DNA of 64,000 nt from Paenibacillus sp. J23TS9 (GCF_018403225.1 NZ_BOSG01000003.1:558001-622000); one strand, 5' to 3'. Positions 15,710 through 24,148 are shown, numbered from the stretch's first letter. Notes: generated by a model not told the origin, from the letters alone. Made by a program: numbers and translations.

Positions 15710-16264
15710 TTACCGGATCAGACCCCATTTGACTTGTGTTTCACGGTTGTAATAATCCTTCCCTCCGCTAAGATGCTCACCGTTCACATGGAAACGAGTG
15801 ATGGCATTCAAAATGCAATCTTTAGCAAATGGGATATGGATTGCCTCTATACCTGTACTATTTATACGGTCGGCAAGTGCCTTTGGCCAAAGATTACTGA
15901 GGCTCTCCACATGCAGAATGGATGAATATTCGGGATAGGCGATAATAAGTGGAATTTTGTATGTGTCTATTGCTTGTTCGATCTCATAGGTTAAAACACT
16001 TCCGGTATAACGCGTCTTACTCGTAAGGACGACGAACATGTTTTTTGATGCTCTCAGCCTTGCTTGAATACGCGCATACAATGTTGCCCGTTTACTTGTA
16101 TCACGCACCGCATCCGTTTTTTCGTGACTGTTAGTCAGCGAAAATTCGATATTTTTGTTCGCACTCCATGCTTGAAGTGTGGCATAGTATTTAAAGTCAG
16201 ACTTTGTAGGGTCTGTTTCTCCAAAACCATCAAAAGCGACATAGGTTCCTGTCCGATTAGCCAT
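15710..16264 (-). CDS. thsB: ThsB of Thoeris (TIR-like signal-producing enzyme)
   Basis: The 184-residue protein is a single TIR-like domain of the MTH538/DUF1863 type: TGTYVAFDGFGETDPTK at the N-terminus in place of the usual FISY strand, a central MFVVLTSKTRYTGSVLTYEI segment, and Glu94 in the YEI motif at the position of the catalytic Glu of known ThsB. TIR ThsB proteins sense phage and convert NAD into a nucleotide signal; in type II systems this is histidine-ADPR. AGGGGG precedes the ATG. It is the first gene of the thsB-thsA operon, 190 bases from site D. Confidence 0.8.
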   Translation of the reverse strand: MANRTGTYVAFDGFGETDPTKSDFKYYATLQAWSANKNIEFSLTNSHEKTDAVRDTSKRATLYARIQARLRASKNMFVVLTSKTRYTGSVLTYEIEQAIDTYKIPLIIAYPEYSSILHVESLSNLWPKALADRINSTGIEAIHIPFAKDCILNAITRFHVNGEHLSGGKDYYNRETQVKWGLIR

Positions 16265-16454
16265 CAGTTTAACCCCCTCGTATAGATCCGAATCCTTCTA
16301 TTTACCTTCTTATCATATCATAGCTTTGGAAAATAATGGACAAGCCCTAGTCAAAAAGAACTAAGAAACTTCCGAGCCAAATGGTCTCAGGAGTCCTCAT
16401 ATCAAATTATTCAACTTGCTTAACGACAACTCTAGTCATTTCATCTTCATAATT

Positions 16455-16502
16455 TTTCGCCCTACTTGTGATACGGTTCACCGTATCATCCATAGAGCGA
16501 AA
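16455..16502 (+). repeat. attachment-like site D (48-bp dyad)
   Basis: The site is exactly symmetrical in layout: TTTCGC, 9 bases, GATACGG, TTCA, CCGTATC, 9 bases, GCGAAA. The left half carries the rlmH-end core (CCTACTTGTGATACGGTTC). It separates the Thoeris unit from the element that carries the intact recombinases. The region 16265-16589 contains nothing else but promoter sequence. Confidence 0.8.
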
Positions 16503-16589
16503 TCTTGTGGTGCCTGATCGTTGCCATATACCAATCAGTTTTTGAATGATATCATAGTACAATAAGACACTGTTCAGGAGGTAATCGGA

Positions 16590-16772
16590 TTGGAGGACTT
16601 TTTAAAGGCATTGAATGAAGCCATTCATGCATGGTCTCACTTGGGTGAGGAATGGGAAAAAATCGAGGCCGATTATAGCGATAAGCTTTCCGAGGGATAT
16701 CCCTTTGACAAGGACTTTCGAGAGGTTATCTTTGATTTGATGGAATGGAAAGAAACTATCAGCAAAAAATGA
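16590..16772 (+). CDS. small acidic protein at the element end
   Basis: A TTG start at 16590 follows a perfect AGGAGGT by seven bases, which strongly supports translation. The 60-residue product is acidic, helical, and has a Trp-rich centre (HAWSHLGEEWEKIEADY). It lies between site D and the restriction operon, convergent to it. No family is recognised. Small acidic proteins at this place could be DNA mimics or excision partners, but nothing in the sequence proves it. Confidence 0.55.
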   Translation: MEDFLKALNEAIHAWSHLGEEWEKIEADYSDKLSEGYPFDKDFREVIFDLMEWKETISKK

Positions 16773-16780
16773 CATCAAAA

Positions 16781-16806
16781 CGAGGCTGAGTTAAATCACA
16801 GCCTCG
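16781..16806. terminator. bidirectional terminator hairpin
   Basis: Stem CGAGGCTG/CAGCCTCG with a ten-base loop, between the convergent ends of the small plus-strand gene (16772) and the restriction endonuclease gene (16825). Confidence 0.6.
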
Positions 16807-16824
16807 TAATGTTCACCATCACCA

Positions 16825-18039
16825 TTATTGTCTCTCTTTGGCAAGCTGAATAAATGAATTCAGGTCCATCAGCCAGCTTTGCTGATTGGGTTTGTATGTT
16901 TCATGCAGCCGCTTGGGTAAGATAAGCTGCAAATTGCTCGCTTGCATTTCATCAGTCTGGTTCTCACTGATTCCTGGTTCGAGTGTAAAAAGGTGCTTAT
17001 TCCGAATCCGCTGAGCTTCAGCCAATACCTGCCGCCATCTGTCCTTACAGGTGGACTTGACGCCTAACATAGTCAATCTGGATTCAGGGAACGACATGTC
17101 ACGATAATTGTCGATATGCGGAAATAGAAAATCTGGTTTGGACTTATTTTCCGTTACTGGCGTTCGAGAATAAGTCATGTTATGAACCTTGAAAATTTCC
17201 TCCAGATGGTTCTCTAGAGCATAACCCACACGCGATTTTCTTCGATTATGAACACTGAGGGAGAACTGGATAAATCCTTCAACATCAGTTGCTCCTTCAT
17301 CCCGGAATCCCGCTTCGAGCCTTCTAGCAACCATATGGCGTTCAAGACGTTTGAAGAGTTTTTCTTCATGTTCAATCCACTTTAGTAGGGTTTGGTCCGG
17401 TTCCTCAATCGGTGAAACATCCTTGAGTGTCTTTCGGGCTACCATCGAGAACACCGACGTACTAGGGAAGCCTGATTTTAAATAAGGTTCGATTATACTG
17501 TCAAGGTAGCTACCATCGGGGTCCGAGACTTCAATACCCAACTCCTCGAGAATATAGCGAACAACAAAATCAACTTCTGGATCATTACCCGCTTCAAAAG
17601 ACTGATACGTGAACTGCTTGTCAGTCAGTTCAACATCAAACAGCCACAACAGTTGATTCTCGAATGTACTATCTGCAGGGACTACAATAATATAAATCTC
17701 TTCATCAGGTCTTTTAGCAACTATAAGAAGGTCGCCCTCTTTGGCACCATCCATTACTGGATTACTGTTAAAATATAACCTGTATTCAGCTGCCCTGTGG
17801 GCTTGTCTCTTTCTTGAGTCATACCAAGTTACTTTCCCCTCAGATGTAATTCCCTCATTTTCGCCAGACAGCCACATAAACCGGGCTGTGAATGATCTCT
17901 CCCCATTTCCCAACAGATTCCTCAGGAGCCTGACTCCGTTAAACTCATGTTGGTTGGACTTAGAACGATTCGCCTCTACTGCACTAAGTCGTTTTATTGC
18001 TACCCCTTCAAAATACTGCGAAAGAAAACCTCTCTTCAT
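16825..18039 (-). CDS. EcoRII-type restriction endonuclease (type IIE)
   Basis: The 404-residue product has the same length as EcoRII. The C-terminal part shows the EcoRII-C signature: RVGYALENHLEEIF, SKPDFLFPHIDNY, then LGVKSTCKDRWRQVLAEAQR with the Lys and Arg of the active site, followed by KHLFTLEPGIS. The N-terminal half fits the EcoRII-N effector domain. EcoRII cuts before CCWGG and needs a second site as an allosteric activator; recognition of CCWGG here is inferred from the methylase and Vsr partners. It begins 29 bases after the vsr stop, behind a TGAGG site, as the last gene of the operon. Confidence 0.85.
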   Translation of the reverse strand: MKRGFLSQYFEGVAIKRLSAVEANRSKSNQHEFNGVRLLRNLLGNGERSFTARFMWLSGENEGITSEGKVTWYDSRKRQAHRAAEYRLYFNSNPVMDGAKEGDLLIVAKRPDEEIYIIVVPADSTFENQLLWLFDVELTDKQFTYQSFEAGNDPEVDFVVRYILEELGIEVSDPDGSYLDSIIEPYLKSGFPSTSVFSMVARKTLKDVSPIEEPDQTLLKWIEHEEKLFKRLERHMVARRLEAGFRDEGATDVEGFIQFSLSVHNRRKSRVGYALENHLEEIFKVHNMTYSRTPVTENKSKPDFLFPHIDNYRDMSFPESRLTMLGVKSTCKDRWRQVLAEAQRIRNKHLFTLEPGISENQTDEMQASNLQLILPKRLHETYKPNQQSWLMDLNSFIQLAKERQ

Positions 18040-18068
18040 ACGATAACATCCTCACAAATGATGGTTTG

Positions 18069-18527
18069 TCAGCATTGCCCACCAATCTCTATCGATGCCA
18101 TATCCGTCGTGTGCAACCATTGGGCACATAGCTCTATTACTTCTTCGCTGTTGATGCGGTATTTCCCTTTCAGGGAACATTCCCATACAATTCCAACCCT
18201 CCAGCCCATCTCCTGAAGGCGAGCCACGGTCTCACCGTCCACTTCCATGTTCCGATTTATCTTGTTACGCCAAAATTCCTCATTTGAAGAGGGCCATTTG
18301 AACAAATGACAGGAATGTCCATGCCAGAAACAGCCATTTGCAAAAATGACCGCCTTGTACCGGGGGAAGACCATGTCTGGTTTTCCCGGCAAGTTCCGGT
18401 CGTGAAGTTTATACCTGAAGCCCAGCTTGTGAAGGCCTTGCCTGAGAATCATTTCAGGTTTTGTATCTTTGCCCTTGATACCGGACATCATTCGACTTCT
18501 TGTCTCAGGTGAAACGATATCAGACAT
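18069..18527 (-). CDS. vsr: Vsr very-short-patch repair endonuclease
   Basis: The start at 18527 gives [20 protein letters not shown], the standard Vsr N-terminus; an upstream frame to 18557 is not needed. The catalytic Asp is in GKPDMVFP, and [12 protein letters not shown] supplies the structural zinc ligands and catalytic-loop His. Vsr nicks beside the T of T:G mismatches that arise by deamination of 5-methylcytosine in the Dcm site. Its ATG overlaps the methylase stop by eight bases (ATGTCTGA), so the two are translationally coupled. It protects the host from mutations caused by its own methylase. Confidence 0.92.
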   Translation of the reverse strand: MSDIVSPETRSRMMSGIKGKDTKPEMILRQGLHKLGFRYKLHDRNLPGKPDMVFPRYKAVIFANGCFWHGHSCHLFKWPSSNEEFWRNKINRNMEVDGETVARLQEMGWRVGIVWECSLKGKYRINSEEVIELCAQWLHTTDMASIEIGGQC

Positions 18528-19797
18528 AGGCTTCAGCCTTCTCAAAAAGCATTTCAACTTGATCCGTATCCTTGGCCGTTCTCATTACCTTGAAAATGTA
18601 CGGGAGCATATGTGCTGCTACAGCCTCAACAACAGGTACAGCAACTGAATTTCCAAATTGCTTATACGCCTGAGTGTCGGAAACAGGAATCACAAAGGAT
18701 TGTTGCCCCGGCTTATCGAACCCCATCAGTCTTGCACATTCGCGTGGAGTCAGCCTCCGTGGGTTCCTGCCTTCCTGCCTGATCAGAATTTCCGAACCAT
18801 CCTTGTAGTACCGTGCAGATAGAGTACGTGCTATGTCTTCAGGACCAAACAACCCATAACCAAATCCATTTCCCTTTGCCCTGTGCTTCTCCGCGTAGTT
18901 TTGAAGGTATTCCCACAGCCGGTCACTCAATGTGTATTTGTCTGCCACTCTGCCCTCTGGCGCTTCCGTGTACGGGGGTTCAGGCTCTTCTGTTCCATTT
19001 TCCTGATGTAGAATCGAACCGAGTTTTGGCCCAGACTGGGGGAACATCATGTGTTTGAAGGCAAATCCGACATCATCACGGAATCCTACAATGAATATAC
19101 GCTCCCTGTGCTGAGGAACAAAATGCTTTGCATCAATAACCCGGAAATCAACATGGTAACCCAGTTCTTCTTGTAACGTTCTCATGATTACCTTGAAGGT
19201 GTTTCCCTTATCATGGCTTAACAGATTCTTCACATTTTCAAGCAGAAATGCCTTTGGTCTGTGATGTTCTATCATCTGTGCAACATCAAAGAACAGCGTG
19301 CCTTGTGTAGCGTCATGAAAACCGTGGGGACGACCCAGTGAATTTTTCTTGGATACACCGGCAATAGAAAATGGCTGACAAGGGAAGCCCGCTACCAACA
19401 CATCGTATTGAGGCATATTGTCCAGATCAACATCACGAATATCGCCATTTACCGGATGATCGCAATCGTAATTGGCCTGATAGGTTTTTCTGCAAGCCAA
19501 ATCCCACTCACTCGTAAACACACACTTGCCACCTATCGATTCAAATGCCTTTCGTAAACCCCCAATACCTGCAAAAAGATCTATGAACTTGAAGTTGGCG
19601 TTCTCTGAATGTTGGCCTGAACGCACATCGTAGATAGTTTTAAGCTCCCGGAGCAAGTTTTCCTCAGGTAAAGATTCGCCTTTTTCCCATCGGTAGATGG
19701 TACGCTCGCTTTTCCCAAGCAATCCCGCAACTTCTCTTACAGAATAACCCATTGACTCTCTTATGTGGGCAAATTCGGTATTCTTGAATGTTTTCAT
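18520..19797 (-). CDS. C5-cytosine DNA methyltransferase, Dcm/M.EcoRII-like, with HTH domain
   Basis: The 425-residue product has an N-terminal XRE-type helix-turn-helix (about residues 10-45, [20 protein letters not shown]) and then a complete C5 methylase: motif [16 protein letters not shown] (71-85), motif [13 protein letters not shown] with the nucleophile Cys140, [17 protein letters not shown] and the C-terminal [13 protein letters not shown]. It should methylate the second C of CCWGG, judging from its EcoRII and Vsr partners. As in other methylases of this type, the HTH probably represses its own promoter. A 35-bp palindrome just upstream (19814-19848) is the likely operator. Confidence 0.9.
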   Translation of the reverse strand: MKTFKNTEFAHIRESMGYSVREVAGLLGKSERTIYRWEKGESLPEENLLRELKTIYDVRSGQHSENANFKFIDLFAGIGGLRKAFESIGGKCVFTSEWDLACRKTYQANYDCDHPVNGDIRDVDLDNMPQYDVLVAGFPCQPFSIAGVSKKNSLGRPHGFHDATQGTLFFDVAQMIEHHRPKAFLLENVKNLLSHDKGNTFKVIMRTLQEELGYHVDFRVIDAKHFVPQHRERIFIVGFRDDVGFAFKHMMFPQSGPKLGSILHQENGTEEPEPPYTEAPEGRVADKYTLSDRLWEYLQNYAEKHRAKGNGFGYGLFGPEDIARTLSARYYKDGSEILIRQEGRNPRRLTPRECARLMGFDKPGQQSFVIPVSDTQAYKQFGNSVAVPVVEAVAAHMLPYIFKVMRTAKDTDQVEMLFEKAEAYV

Positions 19798-19813
19798 CGT
19801 AAGCCAGCCTCCC

Positions 19814-19848
19814 TGTCAAAAATATTCCCAGGGGGAATGTTTTTGACA
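19814..19848. promoter_or_regulatory. palindromic operator upstream of the methylase gene
   Basis: Arms TGTCAAAAATATTCCC (19814-19829) and GGGAATGTTTTTGACA (19833-19848) are inverted repeats with one mismatch and a three-base centre. The palindrome lies immediately 5' of the methylase ribosome binding site (AGGGAGG). A plausible minus-strand promoter, TTGCGA-18 bases-TATTCT, lies just beyond it, so a bound repressor would block initiation. It also lies about 100 bases before the divergent gene at 19947. Confidence 0.7.
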
Positions 19849-19946
19849 TAAGAATACCATAGGCGAACAGACTTTCGCAATTAATTTTTATTCATCTGTG
19901 TCATTGCTCGTGAACAGAACCTACTATCCAAAAGGAGAATCTAAAA

Positions 19947-20465
19947 ATGTCTATCAATTTTATCCGTATCTTACAATTATTAAAGAACCAATTCGACACC
20001 AATGATCTCACCAGCACTTACAAACAAAACATCTGGATCATGGCCGCAGCTGCCGTCCCGTTTGCTGATAATCACGTTGAGTGTACTCCAGCAAGCGGGG
20101 TAGCGCCTACCCATACCATTCGTCTCGTGCTTCGCACAACAGACGAGGAGGGCACTAATGACTATGTAGACGGAACAGACGTCTACGTTAAGCTAGACCA
20201 AGAAATCCAGATAGCAAATTTCGTGTGGGAGGACCTCTGGGCAGAGGGTCCTCCCATTTTTCATGGCGGAACGATCCCTGACGCACTCCGATGGGTACGA
20301 GATCTTGCAGAACCTTTCTACATTCAGCTTAGGGACCCGTTCCTGACACCTGAGCAGTGGATTGCCCTAAACGGTCATGACAAGGACTTTGCCGAGCCAC
20401 AGTTTAAGGAAGACCAGAAAGGAGACAGGAACATGATAGACGATGACCTTGACCCACCCTTCTGA
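19947..20465 (+). CDS. hypothetical protein, first gene of the plus-strand element operon
   Basis: The 172-residue product is preceded by AAAAGGAG at eight bases. It is acidic, with no membrane segment or cysteine cluster, and contains repeated Trp-rich blocks (FVWEDLWAEG, IPDALRWVRDLAE). I recognise no domain. A strong hairpin (20227-20254, GAGGACC...GGTCCTC) lies inside the coding region. It is divergent from the restriction operon and is followed by the unrelated gene at 20540. Confidence 0.6.
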   Translation: MSINFIRILQLLKNQFDTNDLTSTYKQNIWIMAAAAVPFADNHVECTPASGVAPTHTIRLVLRTTDEEGTNDYVDGTDVYVKLDQEIQIANFVWEDLWAEGPPIFHGGTIPDALRWVRDLAEPFYIQLRDPFLTPEQWIALNGHDKDFAEPQFKEDQKGDRNMIDDDLDPPF

Positions 20466-20539
20466 TCAAACAGAATTCCGTCAATTATGTCGATACCGTC
20501 AATTACGCTAACGAAACGAAAAAGGAGGAACTCACAGAA

Positions 20540-21577
20540 ATGACCTTAACAATCAGTGAGAATAAGAAAAAGTCCATCGTTACTTACATTAACGATCACT
20601 TCGACGAGCATATGTCACACTTCCCCTTCGCCAAGTACCCAACCGAACCGCTCAACCAGTGGCGCAAGCAGTTCGCCGATCCGAAGGCGGTCGATCCAAA
20701 GATGATTCGCGCAGCGTTGTCCTGGCGCGGCGGATTCTGGCAACGGAAGGACGCGCCCAACGCCCAGCGACAGACTACCCTGTCCGTCATCAAGTTATGG
20801 CCGGAGTTCGTGCGGGAGGAAGCTGCTGAACCCGCCCGGGCGCTCGACTTCTGGACAAGCAGGCTAGGCGGCGAATCCCTTGCCTTTGACATCGCCGCCT
20901 TCCTCGCCCATCTGGCCCACCCCGACGCGCTAGAACTCGCGGACACTCAACGGCTGGAAGCGATGCGGGACCTCCTCAAGGAGGTCGGGCATGAAGGAGG
21001 CGAGCCTGACGCCGACTGCAGCCTGGGTGGACTCCTGCGTTACACCGACTTTTTCCGGGCACTGCTCCCCAAGATGCAACCCAAGGATGCGAATCGGGCG
21101 CGTGTGCAGCTCGACCGCTTTCTGAAGGCGTACGGGAACCGACACGCGCTGACCAAGCTGGCGGGCAAGACTCCTCCCACGATCGAACCCGCGATCTGGT
21201 CACTGAATTGGGAGGCCATCGACTGCAAGAAATACGCTCCCGAAGGAATAGAGGGAAGGGCAAACGCGGACGTGCTGTTCGCCTGCCTGCTCCTCGCCCT
21301 CGACAGGCAGCCGGAACGCAAGGAAAAGCTGACAGTCGGGGAAATTGCCGAACTTGTCCCGCTCGGAAGCGGCGGCGTCTGCAACCCTGGCAGCTACCAC
21401 TACGCCATGATCGCCCTATTCGGGGGCCAGAAGGGGCGTGACTTCTTTACATTCGAGGATGAGACGCTACAAGCAGAATTCACCGCCCAGGCCAACCAAT
21501 CGAGCCGGGACATGCGCTTCTATCGCAAACATTCGGATGCATCTATCACTATCAATCCGAAGTACGCCCGATCTTGA
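20540..21577 (+). CDS. hypothetical protein, GC-rich, 345 residues
   Basis: An AAAGGAGGAA site 8-10 bases before the ATG supports the start. The product is soluble, rich in Ala, Arg, Leu and Trp, and predicted mainly helical. Notable parts are ALSWRGGFWQRKDAPNAQRQ near residue 60 and a C-terminal GSGGVCNPGSYHYAMIALF. No catalytic motif or known family is recognised. The gene is strikingly more GC-rich than its left neighbours, with many antisense frames as a result. That fits the GC-rich core of the element and suggests a different recent history from the Thoeris unit. Confidence 0.65.
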   Translation: MTLTISENKKKSIVTYINDHFDEHMSHFPFAKYPTEPLNQWRKQFADPKAVDPKMIRAALSWRGGFWQRKDAPNAQRQTTLSVIKLWPEFVREEAAEPARALDFWTSRLGGESLAFDIAAFLAHLAHPDALELADTQRLEAMRDLLKEVGHEGGEPDADCSLGGLLRYTDFFRALLPKMQPKDANRARVQLDRFLKAYGNRHALTKLAGKTPPTIEPAIWSLNWEAIDCKKYAPEGIEGRANADVLFACLLLALDRQPERKEKLTVGEIAELVPLGSGGVCNPGSYHYAMIALFGGQKGRDFFTFEDETLQAEFTAQANQSSRDMRFYRKHSDASITINPKYARS

Positions 21578-21688
21578 CCCGCAAGTTTGCGTCACTTGCG
21601 TCGACGGCGACAAGGACAGTACCGACGCTTTTTGGAACAGCAGCAAATCCTGAACAACATCAATTTCCATTGAAAAGGAGACTCACCC

Positions 21689-21937
21689 ATGTCCAACAAA
21701 AACCGAATCGCCCAACTGACAGAGCAGGCAGATCAGCTACTGGAACAGGTTGAGGCATCACAAAACTTGCTGACCGGCATTCTTCTTCATGTCGACAAGC
21801 ATTCCCTTAGCCTCAACATCTCCACCGCATTCTCGGTGGCGCTCGAAGCCCATTGCCAGTTCGCAAAGGCAGACCGTAAGCTTTTGAAGTGTAGGCTTCG
21901 TCTCATCTACGAACGCTCAGGCCATGACAATAAATAG
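21689..21937 (+). CDS. small coiled-coil-like protein
   Basis: AAAGGAG lies eight bases before the ATG at 21689. The 82-residue product starts with a probable coiled coil (about residues 5-30, QLTEQADQLLEQVEASQNLL), then a mixed helical region. No family recognised. It is convergent with the XRE regulator gene (21980-22357). Confidence 0.5.
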   Translation: MSNKNRIAQLTEQADQLLEQVEASQNLLTGILLHVDKHSLSLNISTAFSVALEAHCQFAKADRKLLKCRLRLIYERSGHDNK

Positions 21938-21979
21938 AAGGACAAGCGTTGCGGCCTACGCCGCCCGCTCGCCCCCTTT

Positions 21980-22357
21980 TCACGATTCGTGCTCTGCTTT
22001 CCTGTCAAACGTGTCGAACATGTCCTTCGCCATCCGCTGCACCAGCCTGATTTCCGGCAGGCTCCGGTCCCGGAGCAGGGACAAGTGAATGTCCATGATT
22101 TCCTGTTTTTCCATTTCTCCGTCCAAATCTGCGACCTCGTCCAATCTACCAAACTTAAGCGCCTCTACCGGGTCGGCCCCCAGGGCCGACATGATTTTTT
22201 CCAGTGAATTCAGAGAGATGTTCCGGTTACCCCTCTCCACGCCCCCGATATACGAATCCTGAAGCTCGGCCAACTCCGCTAGCCTGGCCTGCGACAGTCC
22301 CTTCTGTACTCTTAACTGCTTGATCCTCGCGCCTACCAGCGCCAAGAATTCAGACAT
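21980..22357 (-). CDS. XRE-family transcriptional regulator
   Basis: The start is put at 22357 (MSEFLALVGARIKQLRVQKG), because the longer frame to 22414 encodes an unlikely N-terminus. The product of about 125 residues has a standard HTH (residues about 8-62, LSQARLAELAELQDSYIGGV and ERGNRNISLNSLEKI) and a C-terminal helical region (MEKQEIMDIHLSLLRD). A small inverted repeat ACCCTT/AAGGGT lies at 22370-22386, directly upstream. It probably controls its own gene and the plus-strand genes after it. A similar HTH is decayed at 6336-6491 in the left unit. Confidence 0.8.
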   Translation of the reverse strand: MSEFLALVGARIKQLRVQKGLSQARLAELAELQDSYIGGVERGNRNISLNSLEKIMSALGADPVEALKFGRLDEVADLDGEMEKQEIMDIHLSLLRDRSLPEIRLVQRMAKDMFDTFDRKAEHES

Positions 22358-22609
22358 TCCTACCACCACCCTTATCCCAAGGGTAGGAAATAACATCTTT
22401 GGCGGACAGAGCATTAAACTATAAGAAAATGTTGTAAAAGATACTTATGAGTTCTTATAATGGGAATATAGTACGGATAGTACCTAAGACGCACAAATTC
22501 GACATTTTATTTGTGAAGGGTACGATCACTTACGAAAGGAGAAGAACAAAAGGTACTAACTACATTCCAATTTTCACAAAACCAAATTCTATCTTAGGAG
22601 CGATTGCAA

Positions 22610-22873
22610 GTGAGCACATTCGGAATCATTCTCGGTCTCATTGTAGGTATTGTACTATTTATCATGCTGAATCGGATGTTCAGCATCACCTTCGGTGGAT
22701 TTTACAGCATGATCGTCGTTTTCGGCATCTGCGTCATGATCGGTTTCGCCATTGTAGAGTGGGGAATCGGCTTTATCAAACACCATTACATCTGGACTGC
22801 CATCATTGTCGTCATCCTTGCGTTAATTACGTATGGAGCCAAGAAGGGAGTTCCAAAGGACCATCAAGAATAA
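22610..22873 (+). CDS. small three-helix membrane protein
   Basis: The GTG at 22610 is preferred over the TTG at 22604 because AGGAG then lies nine bases upstream. The 87-residue product has three membrane helices (about residues 5-20, 27-52 and 57-77) and a short basic tail. It lies about 100 bases before the secreted peptidase-like gene, which could be its partner. No family recognised. Confidence 0.55.
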   Translation: MSTFGIILGLIVGIVLFIMLNRMFSITFGGFYSMIVVFGICVMIGFAIVEWGIGFIKHHYIWTAIIVVILALITYGAKKGVPKDHQE

Positions 22874-22975
22874 GTCCACAGAATTATGAAGTTTTTATAT
22901 CGACAGGAAGGATTTTCCTCAAATGTCGAGAATTATTGTCTGATGTCGAAAAAAACAAAGAGGGGATACTAGAAA

Positions 22976-24130
22976 ATGAAGTCTTCGAAAGTCAAAGTCA
23001 TTGTCGCATTAATCTGTGTGTTTTTGCTCGGGTTCGGGGTAGCCACAGCAGCCACGAACCCCATTCTCAAGATTGGGCTGGACGGGTTTACCCTAAACAT
23101 GACTTCAAGTAAGGGGAAGATTCAAGTCGGAAACAAAATGGTTCCCTCAACGATAGCCCAGAACGGGACTACATACATCGCCGCACCAGCCATCGGAACG
23201 GTCTTCCAGGCAAATTATGCATTCGACTCCAAGACGAGCACCTTCATGTTCAATAGCTATAAGAAAGATCAGGACAAAGCGCAGATCCAGAAGCTTCAAG
23301 GCCAAGTCTCGACTCTAAAAGAGCTTTTGGCCCAAGCACAGTCGACCAAAAACAAAGCAGACGGTTGGCTTGAATATCATTCGAAGCATTTTACGCTGCT
23401 ATACACGAAGCAGTATGAAAAGGACGTCGAGAAAGCTGCAGCTGATTTCGAACAGGGGTACAACGTCGCAACCGCCGAGTTTGCATCTCTCCTGCCTGAG
23501 ATCGGTAGCACTCTGAACGACGGTCTCCATCCAATCTATATTTATTTGCATCCTACCGCAACCGACAAGGTAAGTGAGGGAACGGCTTACAACTATACCT
23601 ATGGTACTGATGAAGTTCTGAGGGCAGAAATTCATGTCCTCACGCCATCTGCCTATCAAAAGAAGGGCTACACGCTAGAAGGAGGTCTTTACGACGAGGC
23701 CTACTTCACCCATTTGTTCAAACACGAATTCATCCATACGCCGCAAACTTATCTACAGGAGAATATTCGTCGAGGAGATAAAAAAGGATGGTTTACCGGC
23801 GGAGAAGAGATGCAGTGGATCAAGGAAGGACAAGCGGAATACCTGGCGGCAAAAGGCACAGACGACCTCAAGAAAAGCGAGGCGTACTGGAAGCCAATCA
23901 TACTTGAGAAGCCTCAGGAGCATATCATCATCTATAAAGACAATATTTCCGTGAAAACACAGTATATCGGCGGTTACATGTTTACAGCATTCTTGTACGA
24001 AACCTACGGTAGCGACAAGTTCAACAGCTTCCTGGCCAGCACACAGCCGACGATGGAAAAGGCCTTTGTTCAGACGTTTGGTAGCTTCGAACAAGTCAAC
24101 ACGAAATGGCTGGAGTGGTTGAAAAAGTAG
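22976..24130 (+). CDS. secreted gluzincin-like metallopeptidase with copper-amine-oxidase-like stalk domain
   Basis: The 384-residue product has a signal peptide (residues about 7-25), a stalk-type domain (about 30-95, SSKGKIQVGNKMVP...YIAAPAIGTVF) common in Paenibacillus surface proteins, a short coiled coil (100-125), and a peptidase domain. The zinc motif HEFIH is at residues 250-254, and a third ligand is likely at Glu284 in WIKEGQAEYL, the gluzincin arrangement (peptidase MA-like). It probably cleaves extracellular protein or peptidoglycan-linked substrates. GAGGGG lies 11 bases upstream, and a good terminator follows. Confidence 0.75.
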   Translation: MKSSKVKVIVALICVFLLGFGVATAATNPILKIGLDGFTLNMTSSKGKIQVGNKMVPSTIAQNGTTYIAAPAIGTVFQANYAFDSKTSTFMFNSYKKDQDKAQIQKLQGQVSTLKELLAQAQSTKNKADGWLEYHSKHFTLLYTKQYEKDVEKAAADFEQGYNVATAEFASLLPEIGSTLNDGLHPIYIYLHPTATDKVSEGTAYNYTYGTDEVLRAEIHVLTPSAYQKKGYTLEGGLYDEAYFTHLFKHEFIHTPQTYLQENIRRGDKKGWFTGGEEMQWIKEGQAEYLAAKGTDDLKKSEAYWKPIILEKPQEHIIIYKDNISVKTQYIGGYMFTAFLYETYGSDKFNSFLASTQPTMEKAFVQTFGSFEQVNTKWLEWLKK

Positions 24131-24148
24131 GCGCTAGCCGACATGATG

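Noticed and set aside
20227..20254. Strong hairpin (GAGGACC...GGTCCTC) as a terminator
   Set aside because: It lies inside the well-supported gene 19947-20465 and is not followed by a T-run, so a terminator is unlikely.
20596..21670. Several overlapping minus-strand frames opposite the 345-residue gene
   Set aside because: Expected in GC-rich coding DNA where stop codons are rare; none has a translation signal.
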